From: Treponema sp.
Lineage (GTDB): Bacteria; Spirochaetota; Spirochaetia; Treponematales; Treponemataceae
NCBI GenBank assembly: GCA_016290335.1
Contig: JAEETM010000049.1
Location: 1-24,826 of the forward strand
Direction: 5' to 3'
DNA: 24,826 nucleotides
The stretch's first letter is position 1, and the number at the start of each line of letters is the position of its first letter. A program made the translations under genes and the position numbers. Of this stretch, positions 1 through 8,180 are shown one piece after another. The notes under the pieces were generated by a model, which was not told where the DNA came from, ran no database searches, and saw only the letters and a program-made list of their open reading frames with translations.

Positions 1-360
1 AAGCTCGTGTATTTCTCTGTCATTCTTTTCGAGTGCAAGATTGATTTTTTCATTATTTACGATTGGCGGAACAATAATTATTTCAACATCAGAATTATCA
101 GAAGGCTGCGCACCAGGTAACTGTTTGTCCTCACTAACAAACTTGAGCTGTCTGCTTATCCCGCTTACCGCCAGCAGCACTACACGTTTTGGTTCACCAT
201 CAGACTGCTGCCCCACAATGCACCCCTCCATCAGTCCCTGTCCTTCCCGTTCTTCACTAACAGCGGTTAATTGTTCAAGAACCAGCTGCCCCTTTTCAAG
301 AGCATCTATGGCAGCCATGCAGTAGAGATTTGCAATTTTTTGATTAAACGGCGGGAACAT
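1..360 (-). CDS. RluA-family pseudouridine synthase, N-terminal part (runs off the left edge)
   Basis: An open frame begins with ATG at 360, 7 bases after the rpiA stop, and stays open for 120 codons to the left edge. The protein starts MFPPFNQKIANLYCMAAIDA, then has a block ending in LLAVSGISRQLKF, the motif IIVPPIVN, and a charged stretch ending NDREIHEL. From memory this matches the accessory N-terminal domain of the long RluA-like synthases (about 550 residues, known in Bacteroides and spirochetes), which reads roughly NPF-x-xxPHPLC, then a FSG core, then FVPPIYD and a coiled region before the catalytic domain. The catalytic domain with its HRLD motif would lie outside the window, so activity cannot be judged. 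The short gap to rpiA suggests cotranscription. No good ribosome binding site is visible; the nearest AGGA is about 18 bases upstream. Confidence 0.6.
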   Translation of the reverse strand, partial: MFPPFNQKIANLYCMAAIDALEKGQLVLEQLTAVSEEREGQGLMEGCIVGQQSDGEPKRVVLLAVSGISRQLKFVSEDKQLPGAQPSDNSDVEIIIVPPIVNNEKINLALEKNDREIHEL

Positions 361-367
361 ACTTTGC

Positions 368-1090
368 TTAGTGCCAGTTCCTCATTTCAACGGTGTCATC
401 AGCTTTTACAACAAAAACGATTGGCTTGTTTTTTGTAAAGAGTCCGTTTTCTACAACTCCAACAATACCGTTAATTTTATCTTCCATTTCGGCAGGATTT
501 ATAGGCTTTTCCCATTTGCAGTCAAGAATCTGGTTTCCGTTATCTGTAATTACAGGACCACACTTTCGCACACCTTCGCGAAGAACACAGGTTGCGCCAA
601 GCTCTTTTAAAGCGTTTGTAACAGGAATCCGTGCATCACCAATAATTTCTACAGGAACCGCAAAACCAGTTCCGATTGTTTCAACAGCCTTTGTAGAATC
701 GGCAACTACAACAAAAATCTTTGAATTATATTCAACAATTTTTTCTCTTACATGAGCACCGCCACCACCTTTAATACAGAAGCAATCCGGTGTAACTTCA
801 TCTGCACCGTCAATTGCAAGGTCGAGCTTTCCGCCGATAACCTTATCGTTCATAGAATAAACCGGAATCCCCAACTCCTGGCACACATTTTCCGTCTGAA
901 AGCTCGTAACAACAGCCTTAATGTCATGTAAGTCACCATTAACAATATGTTCAGCAAGTCTTTTTACGGCAGGCATAGCAGTTGAACCGGTTCCAAGACC
1001 AATCTTCATTCCGCTGAAGATGTAGCCCTTTTCTATAAGTGTATCAATTGCAGTATTTGCAACTAAAGTTTTCTGTTCTGATTGTGTCAT
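368..1090 (-). CDS. rpiA: Ribose-5-phosphate isomerase A
   Basis: Interconverts ribose 5-phosphate and ribulose 5-phosphate in the cytoplasmic non-oxidative pentose phosphate pathway, supplying PRPP for the histidine and purine genes elsewhere in this window. The RpiA signatures are all present: GLGTGSTA near residue 32 (phosphate loop), IDGADEV near residue 93 (catalytic Asp pair), KGGGGA with REKIVE near residues 107-119, and a C-terminal GIVGVVENGLF. The length of 240 residues is close to the usual 220-230. Two ATG codons are adjacent (1093 and 1090). I chose 1090 because GAGG lies 6 bases upstream of it and only 3 bases from the other. It sits 14 bases after the aroDE stop and looks like part of the same operon. 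Confidence 0.95.
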   Translation of the reverse strand: MTQSEQKTLVANTAIDTLIEKGYIFSGMKIGLGTGSTAMPAVKRLAEHIVNGDLHDIKAVVTSFQTENVCQELGIPVYSMNDKVIGGKLDLAIDGADEVTPDCFCIKGGGGAHVREKIVEYNSKIFVVVADSTKAVETIGTGFAVPVEIIGDARIPVTNALKELGATCVLREGVRKCGPVITDNGNQILDCKWEKPINPAEMEDKINGIVGVVENGLFTKNKPIVFVVKADDTVEMRNWH

Positions 1091-1104
1091 CATTATCCTC
1101 TTTT

Positions 1105-2631
1105 TTAAAAAATTGTATCTATTATGTTATTATCTTCAAAATCCATTCCGGTAAAAAGCTTAAACTGTCTGTAGGCCTGGTATTCAAGCATACGGTAACC
1201 ATTTTCTACACGACAGCCTGCAAGCGTAGCCCTTTGCATCACATGTGTTATTGCAGGCTTACAGATTATATCAAACAAAAGTTCATCGCCCCTGAAGTTA
1301 TAAAAAGGAATCGGGTCCATAACATCATCATCACTAGGATTATCCTTTTCCATACCAACCGAAGTTGCCTGAATAATAAGGTTAGAATATTCATCAAGCA
1401 GAGAAGCACAGGAAGGTTCAAGCGGACTATATTTAAAGCCATACTTTTCTGCAAGCTGGCGTGCATTTTCTACAGTTCTGTTAAAAATGCACACACGTGC
1501 CCCCATCTGTTTAAGCACATAAGCAATTGCCTTTGCAGAACTACCTGCTCCTAAAAGCGCAACCTTTTTATGCTTTATTCTGAATGGGCCTAAAAACTCC
1601 TGTAAGGCACGCTTAACACCATAGACTTCTGTATTATAACCAACCCAGCCATTTTCCTTTTTTACAATTGAATTACAGGAACCAATCTGTGCAACCTCAG
1701 GCGACTGTTCTTTAAGATAATAAATTATAGATTCCTTATGAGGTATTGTAATTGACATTCCGTTTATTCCAATTTGATTTGCAAAATTAATTGCCTCCGT
1801 AATAACTGGTGAACGGACTGGGATATAAACTGCATTTAAACCATTTTTTTTATAACCGACATTATGGACTTCCAGACTCTTTGTTTTTGTTGCAGGCCAT
1901 CCTGTAATTCCAAAAATCTTAGTTTCTTTATTGATGGCCCTGAAGTTGTAAAGATTATTCAATGTAATTGGATCAAGGTGACCGATAGAAGCTGTATTTT
2001 CCAGAGTTTCTTCCGGGGAAGTATATGTAAGATAAGAGTTAGTGAAGGCTGACAATATTCTGGACGGCATACCTTCAACACCAAGAGCGCAAAGGATATG
2101 CTCGTAATCTGTCATCTCGGCTGCTTCCTTGAACATATTTGAAACATCAGAAAGCTTGTTTACTTTAAATACAATTTTTGGAATCTCATAACCGGTTTTA
2201 CGCATATCTTCGCAGCGCTGGCGGATATTAAAAACCGGTCCCTGCATATTGTGATAGCTTCTGATGATTTTTACACCGAAAGCCATCGCCGCATCCTGAA
2301 TACTTGGAATGTGGTAATCATCTTCGAAATCTACATAAGCAAAGTTTTTTGCCCTGTCCTGATTTGCAAAAGCAAGCGCACGTCCAAAAAGGTTCGTTCT
2401 TGAAAACTCACCGCTTGTGAACTTGCCACCGTCAATATCACGCCTGATTGTAAGAATACACGGCTGGTAAATCATGGAAGGAAAACGCCTTACATAAAGC
2501 TGCTCATCCTCATTAAGATAATCTACCCTGAGTTCAACAAGATCAATATACTTCTGATATTTCTGAACAAGCTGAACGTTCTCTTCAAGAGTTTTACAGG
2601 ATAATGTCATACAAACGAGCGGCTGACTCAT
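1105..2631 (-). CDS. aroDE: Fused 3-dehydroquinate dehydratase (type I) / shikimate dehydrogenase
   Basis: Bifunctional shikimate-pathway enzyme converting 3-dehydroquinate to 3-dehydroshikimate and then to shikimate with NADPH. Residues 1-225 form a type I AroD domain: ELRVD (E33, R35), SYHNM (H127, general acid/base) and PKIVFK (K152, Schiff-base lysine). Residues 237-508 form AroE: a shikimate-binding segment with TKS at 250-252, IPHKE with catalytic K299, an NADP loop GAGSSAKA at 361-368, NRT at 384-386, and MLEYQ with Q485. Several active-site positions differ from the usual sequence: NTE (E335) where AroE normally has NTD, and IGH (H218) where AroD normally has PGQ. The same fusion order is known in plants and some bacteria. 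Ribosome binding is weak (GGGA 7 bases upstream). It lies 23 bases downstream of the PASTA gene. Confidence 0.92.
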   Translation of the reverse strand: MSQPLVCMTLSCKTLEENVQLVQKYQKYIDLVELRVDYLNEDEQLYVRRFPSMIYQPCILTIRRDIDGGKFTSGEFSRTNLFGRALAFANQDRAKNFAYVDFEDDYHIPSIQDAAMAFGVKIIRSYHNMQGPVFNIRQRCEDMRKTGYEIPKIVFKVNKLSDVSNMFKEAAEMTDYEHILCALGVEGMPSRILSAFTNSYLTYTSPEETLENTASIGHLDPITLNNLYNFRAINKETKIFGITGWPATKTKSLEVHNVGYKKNGLNAVYIPVRSPVITEAINFANQIGINGMSITIPHKESIIYYLKEQSPEVAQIGSCNSIVKKENGWVGYNTEVYGVKRALQEFLGPFRIKHKKVALLGAGSSAKAIAYVLKQMGARVCIFNRTVENARQLAEKYGFKYSPLEPSCASLLDEYSNLIIQATSVGMEKDNPSDDDVMDPIPFYNFRGDELLFDIICKPAITHVMQRATLAGCRVENGYRMLEYQAYRQFKLFTGMDFEDNNIIDTIF

Positions 2632-2654
2632 AGCGTTCCCATTCTGATTTTATC

Positions 2655-3893
2655 TTATTCAACTACTAATCTTGAATTAACCTTATCTACAACGTAAAGA
2701 ATAAGAGTTGTTCCTTTTGCAACCGAGTATGGAATTGTTACGTTTCCACCCGGATGATTAAAGTTAAGGATTGTGTAAGAGTTTCCTTCTTCCGGTACGG
2801 CTTCAAGTCTCATAGGTACAGGATAAGGATAAGAAGCAATCTTTGCCTGGAATATTCCGCTGATGTTTTCATCATCAGATTTATCAGGTAAAGCCATTTC
2901 TACAGTTACACGGCTGTAATTAGGAATATACTCATCATCAATCTGCTGCTGGCTGACAACAGTTCCAGCCTTTTCATTATCTTTTGCAACATGACCGGTA
3001 ATATCAAATACAATCTTACTACGCGCAATTGTCTGCAAAAGGTCGTTTATGCTCTGACCGATTACATAAGGACGTCTTGTGTTTTCATAGTTTGGACCAC
3101 GGCTTACTACAAGCTGTACTGTAACCGGCTTTGTGATTTTTGTACCCTCAGGTGGTTCCTGTTCAAGAATTGTTCCCGGGTCAGAAAGGTCCGGTTTATA
3201 TTCAGGTTCTGCAAGAACAATAAGAGGCTTTGTCTGGCCGGCAAAAAGTGTCTGTAAGGACATCCTAACATCATCAAGATTTTTACCAACATAAGTTCCA
3301 ACTTCATCAACAACAATACCGCGGCTGATTACAAGAGAAACTCTGCTGTAGCCTTTTACAATTGAACCTGCAACAGGCTCCTGTTCAAGGATTTTTCCTT
3401 CATCATCAGGATTTTCTGAATATCTTAAGGTTATGCGCGGATAAAGCTCTTTTGTCTGCATTTCGAGCAAGGCTTCGTCCCATTTTTTTCCAACAACATT
3501 CGGTACAAGAACCTGCTCTTCGCCTTTAACGTTTGCAAAAAAGATTCCGACACAGGAAAGTCCCATAATGAGCAGAGTCAGAATAAAGGTAATGATGATA
3601 ACCGGAATACTGCTCTGGAAGGTGGCAAAGCTTTCTGCAAGAGTTTTGCGGACTTTTTTAGCTTTGCCTGTTTTTACAGAATTATCTTTATCATCGTATT
3701 TATCTTCATTATCGTATTGTTCACTTTCAACAGACACTTCACTGTTAGTTTCACCAACTTCAATTTCGCTGTTATTGAAAGAATCTTTTTCTTCACTTTC
3801 TACTGAATCATCAGTTTCTTTATCATCAACTTCATTCATAGCTTCTTTCTGCAAAACATTTTCGTTTTCATCAGTAATCTTTTTTCTAGCCAT
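2655..3893 (-). CDS. Membrane-anchored PASTA-domain protein
   Basis: Single-pass membrane protein of 412 residues with no enzymatic domain. Residues 1-75 are acidic and low-complexity (Glu/Asp/Ser-rich), followed by a basic patch (KTGKAKKVRK, 74-83), a transmembrane helix at about 95-121, and then three extracytoplasmic PASTA repeats: about 128-192 (VPNVVGKKWDEA start), 196-267 and 273-336. A C-terminal segment of about 75 residues ends in a beta-rich tail. PASTA domains bind peptidoglycan or muropeptides and usually sit on Ser/Thr kinases or penicillin-binding proteins; neither partner domain is present, so this may be a wall sensor or scaffold. A TTG 12 bases further upstream is in frame, but the ATG at 3893 has GAGG 6 bases before it and gives the natural MARKK start. 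It lies 17 bases after the fmt stop, probably in the same operon. Confidence 0.88.
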   Translation of the reverse strand: MARKKITDENENVLQKEAMNEVDDKETDDSVESEEKDSFNNSEIEVGETNSEVSVESEQYDNEDKYDDKDNSVKTGKAKKVRKTLAESFATFQSSIPVIIITFILTLLIMGLSCVGIFFANVKGEEQVLVPNVVGKKWDEALLEMQTKELYPRITLRYSENPDDEGKILEQEPVAGSIVKGYSRVSLVISRGIVVDEVGTYVGKNLDDVRMSLQTLFAGQTKPLIVLAEPEYKPDLSDPGTILEQEPPEGTKITKPVTVQLVVSRGPNYENTRRPYVIGQSINDLLQTIARSKIVFDITGHVAKDNEKAGTVVSQQQIDDEYIPNYSRVTVEMALPDKSDDENISGIFQAKIASYPYPVPMRLEAVPEEGNSYTILNFNHPGGNVTIPYSVAKGTTLILYVVDKVNSRLVVE

Positions 3894-3910
3894 AATAATC
3901 CTCAATCACT

Positions 3911-4891
3911 CTATTGTAAAATAGTGCCCACAAAGTTTCTTGCACCATTCATAAAATCCTTATAATTCATCTGGTTCTTTCCCTGACGCTGAAGTGACGT
4001 AACGCAAAGAAGTCCATCGCCGGTTTTTATAAAAATACCGTTTGGTTTGCTGTAGCTTACAACCTTACCGGCAGGTTCTCCGGAAAAGTCACCTGTATTT
4101 ATGCCCGCATTTGCAAGCTGCTGTTCAGTAAGCACCTTTGAACATAATATTCTTAAAGGCTGTCCGTTTTCAAGTGTCCAGCAGCCAGGTTCAGGAAAGT
4201 AAGCCCTGATTTTTGCTTCTATTGATTTTACCGGAAGCTTCCAGTCAATCTTTCCGTCTTCTTTTTTAATTATATTTGTGTAGCTTGGCTCCCCTGTCTG
4301 CTTTGCACCTTCAGGAAGCTTTCCATTTTCTACTATTGATTTTATAACACCGCAGATTAAATCTGCACCAGTTACCGCACTGTCATCTAAAAGAGATTTT
4401 GCAGTTTCTTCACCATTTAGTTTTACAATCTGCTGGGCAAGTATGTCGCCTTCGTCCATTTTAAGCGAAAGAGTTTGAATTGAAACTCCTGTTTCTGAAT
4501 CTCCGTTAAGAATTGCAGCAGGAACAGGTGTACACCCCCGGTATTTTGGAAGCAAAGAAGGATGAAGATTTATTCCACCAAAAGGAAAAAGCGCAAGAAA
4601 CTTTGGACCAAAAATGTGACCATAAGCAAAACAGACAAGTAAATCTGCATTCAAGGCCGAAACTTCTTCACGAGCCTGTGAATCAAGATGCTCTGGTGTA
4701 AAGCATGGGATATTGTGTTCGATTGCATAAGCTGCTACTGGTGTTGGTGTAAGCTCTTTATGACGTCCTTTTGCACTTGGCGGATTTGACAAAACACCGG
4801 CAATTTCAAAGCCATATTCCTTCTGGTTTTCAAAGAGGATTTCGAGAGTTTTTCTTGAAGGCTCCGGGCTGCCGGCATACAGTATCTTCAT
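3911..4891 (-). CDS. fmt: Methionyl-tRNA formyltransferase
   Basis: Transfers the formyl group of 10-formyl-tetrahydrofolate to initiator Met-tRNA in the cytoplasm. The 326-residue length fits the family (about 310-320). The N-terminal Rossmann half starts MKILYAGSPEPS, and the catalytic signature INLHPSLLPKYRG contains N108 and H110; the third catalytic residue, D146, lies in MDEGDI. GINLHPSLLP is the classic formyltransferase motif, although the following GCTPVPAAI differs from the usual GAAPI. The C-terminal OB-fold-like domain (about 205-326) covers the tRNA-binding region. It is adjacent to def (15 bases apart), the common def-fmt pairing that couples formylation and deformylation. AGGA lies 13 bases before the ATG, a poor spacing, so translational coupling to def is plausible. 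Confidence 0.95.
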   Translation of the reverse strand: MKILYAGSPEPSRKTLEILFENQKEYGFEIAGVLSNPPSAKGRHKELTPTPVAAYAIEHNIPCFTPEHLDSQAREEVSALNADLLVCFAYGHIFGPKFLALFPFGGINLHPSLLPKYRGCTPVPAAILNGDSETGVSIQTLSLKMDEGDILAQQIVKLNGEETAKSLLDDSAVTGADLICGVIKSIVENGKLPEGAKQTGEPSYTNIIKKEDGKIDWKLPVKSIEAKIRAYFPEPGCWTLENGQPLRILCSKVLTEQQLANAGINTGDFSGEPAGKVVSYSKPNGIFIKTGDGLLCVTSLQRQGKNQMNYKDFMNGARNFVGTILQ

Positions 4892-4906
4892 TATTCAGTG
4901 CAATTC

Positions 4907-5482
4907 CTATTTATTCTTTTTGCTTTCTTTGGCTGCAAGCTTTGCCGCAATCTTTCTTGCTTTAGCTTCTTTTTCAGCACGCTTTTGAGCCGCACGTTCT
5001 GCACGCTTTTTAAACTGTGCAGTAGTCTTTTCTGCAAAATCCTTATCGCCACGGTCGATGTAAAGAATACCGTTTAAATGGTCATATTCATGCTGGATAA
5101 TTCTTGCTAAAAGTCCGTCAGCTTCAAGGGTAAAAGGCTTGCCGTTTTCATTAAGTGCCTGAACAGTAACCTTGTCTGGACGGGTTATTGTTTCGTACAC
5201 CTGCGGAATGCTAAGGCACCCCTCTTCATAATCACAAAGAGTTTCTGAAGTTTTAATTATCTGCGGATTAATAAAGGTGCGTCTTACATCATCATCAGCC
5301 ATAGCAACAAAGAGACGCAGGCTTTTTCCAACCTGTGGACCTGCAAGACCAACGCCCTGTGCCTCTATCATTGTGTCGAACATATCGTTTACAAGCTGTC
5401 TGATTTCGTCATTTACTTCTTTTACAGGCTCCGCTGTTTGTCGTAATATATCTTCTCCAAGCTTCGTAATATCAAGAATCAT
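4907..5482 (-). CDS. def: Peptide deformylase with basic C-terminal tail
   Basis: Metalloenzyme removing the N-formyl group from nascent proteins at the ribosome. The three signature motifs are present: GVGLAGPQVG (Q50), EGCLSIP (metal ligand C89) and QHEYDHLNG (ligands H131 and H135, catalytic E132). Motif 1 has Gly where most deformylases have Ala (GLAAPQ). The core ends near residue 147 and is followed by about 40 residues very rich in Lys, Ala, Arg and Glu, probably a charged helix that could contact rRNA; E. coli deformylase has a shorter C-terminal helix that binds the ribosome. GAGGAAGCAG before the ATG gives a good ribosome binding site. It lies 30 bases after hisD. Confidence 0.96.
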   Translation of the reverse strand: MILDITKLGEDILRQTAEPVKEVNDEIRQLVNDMFDTMIEAQGVGLAGPQVGKSLRLFVAMADDDVRRTFINPQIIKTSETLCDYEEGCLSIPQVYETITRPDKVTVQALNENGKPFTLEADGLLARIIQHEYDHLNGILYIDRGDKDFAEKTTAQFKKRAERAAQKRAEKEAKARKIAAKLAAKESKKNK

Positions 5483-5512
5483 CTGCTTCCTCTTAAATCT
5501 TTTTCCCGATTA

Positions 5513-6877
5513 TTAATTTATTCTCAAACGGGCTGCTCTGGAGTGTCCGTCTAATCCTTCTATATCTCCAAGGAAACCAGCTGCAGCACCACTTCTAAGT
5601 ACTCCGTTCTTTCCTTCTTCTACACGCAGAGTTGTTACAGTCTTAAGGAACATTCTAACACTCAAACCGCCGGTAAACTTTGCAGAACCAGAAGTAGGAA
5701 GTGTATGATTAAGACCGGCAGCATAATCACCGAATACTTCTGCAGAATAGTGACCGATGAACAGAGAACCGTAATTGTGAACTGCATTAACAATCTTTTT
5801 TCGTTCTGATGTACTTTCCATTGCAATTTCAAGGTGTTCTGGTGCTTTTTTATTTGCAATTTCAACAGCCTGTGCAAGAGAATCTACCAGAATGATTTTT
5901 CCATAGGTGTCTATACTCTGACGTGCAATTGCTTTTGTTGTAAGAGTTTCAAGCTGGCGTTCAATTTCGTCGCTGACTTTCTGAGCAAGTTCTTCATCAT
6001 TTGTAACAAGAACCGGCTGAGCAACAACATCATGTTCGGCCTGTGCAAGAAGATCTGCGGCTACCCAAACAGGATTAGCAGACTTATCTGCAATTATAAG
6101 CACTTCTGTAGGACCGGCAATCATATCAATACCAACACTGCCATAAACTGCTTTCTTTGCAGCGGCAACAAACTTATTTCCAGGGCCAACTACAACATCA
6201 ACCTTAGGAATAGATTCTGTTCCGAATGCCATAGCTCCAATTGCCTGACTTCCGCCAACTGCATAAAGGTGATTTACACCACAGATATAGGCAGCAGCCA
6301 TAATTCCTTCATCTGCATAAGGTTTTCCACCAACATAAGCCTTACCTACAATTCCACTTCCTGCTTTTTCTGCATTATCCTTGTCGTCCGGGTGAACTCT
6401 TGGTGGTGTACAGATGATTACGTTTTTAACACCGGCAGCAACAGCAGGAGTAACTGTCATAATTACTGTAGAAACAAGCGGAAAACGGCCTGCTGGAACA
6501 TAACATCCGGCTACATCAACAGGAATTGTTTTCTGACCTGTAAAAATGCCGGGTTCAAGTTCTTCTTCAAAATCGGTAAATGATTTTCTCTGTCTTTTTG
6601 CAAAGCGCAAAGCTAAATCGTGTGAATAAACGAGTGCATCGTAAACATCGCGGTTCTGAAGCTTCATTTTTTCTGCAGCCTTCTGTAATTCTTCCTGCGG
6701 AACTTCAAATACAGCTGGAACTGAAACATCAAACTTATTTCCATAGAGACGCAATGCAGCATCTCCACGCTTCTGTACTTCTTCAAGAACAGAGTTTACA
6801 ACTTCGTTTGAGTCGCCAAAAGCACGTGTTGCAAAAAACTCCTGTTCAACTTCATCATATTTCTGAATCTTAATCAT
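5513..6877 (-). CDS. hisD: Histidinol dehydrogenase
   Basis: Zinc enzyme for the last two steps of histidine synthesis (L-histidinol to L-histidine, using two NAD). The expected features are PVDVAGCYVPAG (119-130), GGSQAIGAMAFGT (208-220), VDVVVGPGN (226-234) and IAGPTEVLI (253-261). The zinc ligands are recognisable as Q279 and H282 in AQAEHD, D384 in FGDYAAG and H445 in GLDGHS. Catalytic E347 and H348 lie in APEHLE. The length of 454 is slightly above the usual 430; the excess is a segment around residues 160-190 before the GIMAAA helix. The ATG is one base after the hisAIE stop (TAA-A-ATG) and AGGA lies 9 bases upstream, so it is translationally linked to hisAIE. Confidence 0.96.
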   Translation of the reverse strand: MIKIQKYDEVEQEFFATRAFGDSNEVVNSVLEEVQKRGDAALRLYGNKFDVSVPAVFEVPQEELQKAAEKMKLQNRDVYDALVYSHDLALRFAKRQRKSFTDFEEELEPGIFTGQKTIPVDVAGCYVPAGRFPLVSTVIMTVTPAVAAGVKNVIICTPPRVHPDDKDNAEKAGSGIVGKAYVGGKPYADEGIMAAAYICGVNHLYAVGGSQAIGAMAFGTESIPKVDVVVGPGNKFVAAAKKAVYGSVGIDMIAGPTEVLIIADKSANPVWVAADLLAQAEHDVVAQPVLVTNDEELAQKVSDEIERQLETLTTKAIARQSIDTYGKIILVDSLAQAVEIANKKAPEHLEIAMESTSERKKIVNAVHNYGSLFIGHYSAEVFGDYAAGLNHTLPTSGSAKFTGGLSVRMFLKTVTTLRVEEGKNGVLRSGAAAGFLGDIEGLDGHSRAARLRIN

Positions 6878-6878
6878 T

Positions 6879-8174
6879 TTATTTTTCCTTATGTCTTCTA
6901 TCTAATTCATCGTAAACATCCTGCCAGGTAACACCTTCCTTATACATAAGGACATTTACAAAATAAAGCAAATCGGCTGCTTCCCAGATAACTTCATCTT
7001 TTGTATCTGCTTCGCATAACTCTTCTGCTTCTTCTTCTACCTTTTCGCGTACACGTTTTGCATCTAAGGTGGCGGTATATGAACCAGGCTTAGGATTTGC
7101 AAACCTGTCGGCGATTATGTTGTACAATCTTCCCATTGAAGATTTTTCCTGAGGATCGCTGCCAAAACAAGTCCAGGAACCGGTATGACATGCAGGACCT
7201 GTTGGAATTACTGTTGCAAGAACACAATCGCGGTCGCAGTCAGCACGCATTTTTATAACTTCAAGGAAGTTTCCGCTTGTTTCACCTTTTGTCCATAAAG
7301 TCTGGCGTTCACGACTAAAGAAGCTGAGTTTTCCACATTCAAAGGTCTTTTCAAATGCTTCTTTATTTGCAAAACCCTGCATTAAAACTTCACCGTTCAT
7401 ACTCTGTGCTATAACCGGTATTAATGGTGATTTTTCAAAATTAAGGCATGCAATAAAGGAATCTTTAAGTGAAACCTTATTTGTATATAAAGCCATTCCT
7501 AGCTGAACATCGCAATGAAGCTTTTCCAATTCTTCTATTTCTTCAACACTGGAAACTCCGCCTGCAACAACAACACGACAATGGACTGCCTGACGTAATT
7601 CGCGGACATAATCCATATTTGTTCCCTGCATGCAGCCTTCTTTTTCTACACATGTAAAAAGAAGTTCAGAGCAGAACTTTTCGGCCTGTTTTGCTCCTTC
7701 AACAAGAGGAACATCAACAGTTTCTGTCCAGCCTTTTACAGCAATTTTACCATTTATTGCATCTACGCTGATAATGATTCTGTCTTTTCCAATAGCGGCA
7801 GCAAGTTCATTTAAGAAAGCTTCGTTCAAAACTGAGCCATCTTTATCCGGTTCTTTATTCCAGGCAGCAGAACCGATTATAACCTTTTCTGCACCAAGAC
7901 TTATAAGCTCTTTTGCTCTTTTTACTGTACGAATACCGCCACCGGTACGAACATTTCCCTGATGCAGCAGCTTTTGTAACAGTGCTGTATTAGCAGTCTT
8001 ACCTTTAGCATCTACATTTCCAAGAGCCGCATCCAAATCTATAATTGCAACTTCGCCAAAATAATTAAACTGTCTGATTAATGCATCTGCATCATCTCGC
8101 TGGAGAACAAGTTCTTTACCATTTTTTAACTGAACAACATGTCCATTTTTCAAATCTATAGATGAAATTACCAT
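6879..8174 (-). CDS. Triple fusion HisA-HisI-HisE (histidine biosynthesis)
   Basis: One polypeptide covering three consecutive histidine steps. Residues 1-245 are a HisA-type (beta/alpha)8 isomerase: SIDLKNGHVVQL (D7), IIDLDAALG, RTGGGIRT (77-83), IISVDAINGKIAVKGW (D138) and VVVAGGVSS (201-209). Residues 249-337 are HisI, the phosphoribosyl-AMP cyclohydrolase: WTKGETSG (294-301), ADCDRDC (metal Asp residues) and GPACHTGSWTCF (C329, H330, C336). Residues 348-431 are HisE, the phosphoribosyl-ATP pyrophosphatase: EKVEEEAEEL (377-386) and WEAADLLYF (397-405). The HisE-HisI-HisA chemistry is the 2nd, 3rd and 4th step of the pathway, so intermediates could be passed within one protein. The usual HisA TDI-xx-DG segment reads TCVEKEG (T174, E179). 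It starts without a ribosome binding site, 6 bases after a -10 box, so it looks leaderless. Confidence 0.92.
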   Translation of the reverse strand: MVISSIDLKNGHVVQLKNGKELVLQRDDADALIRQFNYFGEVAIIDLDAALGNVDAKGKTANTALLQKLLHQGNVRTGGGIRTVKRAKELISLGAEKVIIGSAAWNKEPDKDGSVLNEAFLNELAAAIGKDRIIISVDAINGKIAVKGWTETVDVPLVEGAKQAEKFCSELLFTCVEKEGCMQGTNMDYVRELRQAVHCRVVVAGGVSSVEEIEELEKLHCDVQLGMALYTNKVSLKDSFIACLNFEKSPLIPVIAQSMNGEVLMQGFANKEAFEKTFECGKLSFFSRERQTLWTKGETSGNFLEVIKMRADCDRDCVLATVIPTGPACHTGSWTCFGSDPQEKSSMGRLYNIIADRFANPKPGSYTATLDAKRVREKVEEEAEELCEADTKDEVIWEAADLLYFVNVLMYKEGVTWQDVYDELDRRHKEK

Positions 8175-8180
8175 ATTTAT

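Noticed and set aside
41..325. Open frame of 94 codons on the plus strand at the left edge
   Set aside because: The minus-strand frame from 360 is open to the edge and shows family motifs; the plus-strand product is a low-complexity Ser/Thr/Pro-rich shadow.
5834..6583. Long open frame (249 codons) on the plus strand, antisense to hisD
   Set aside because: The translation is rich in Cys, Asn, Ser and Phe in the way expected of an antisense shadow, has no ribosome binding site and lies wholly within a well-supported hisD.
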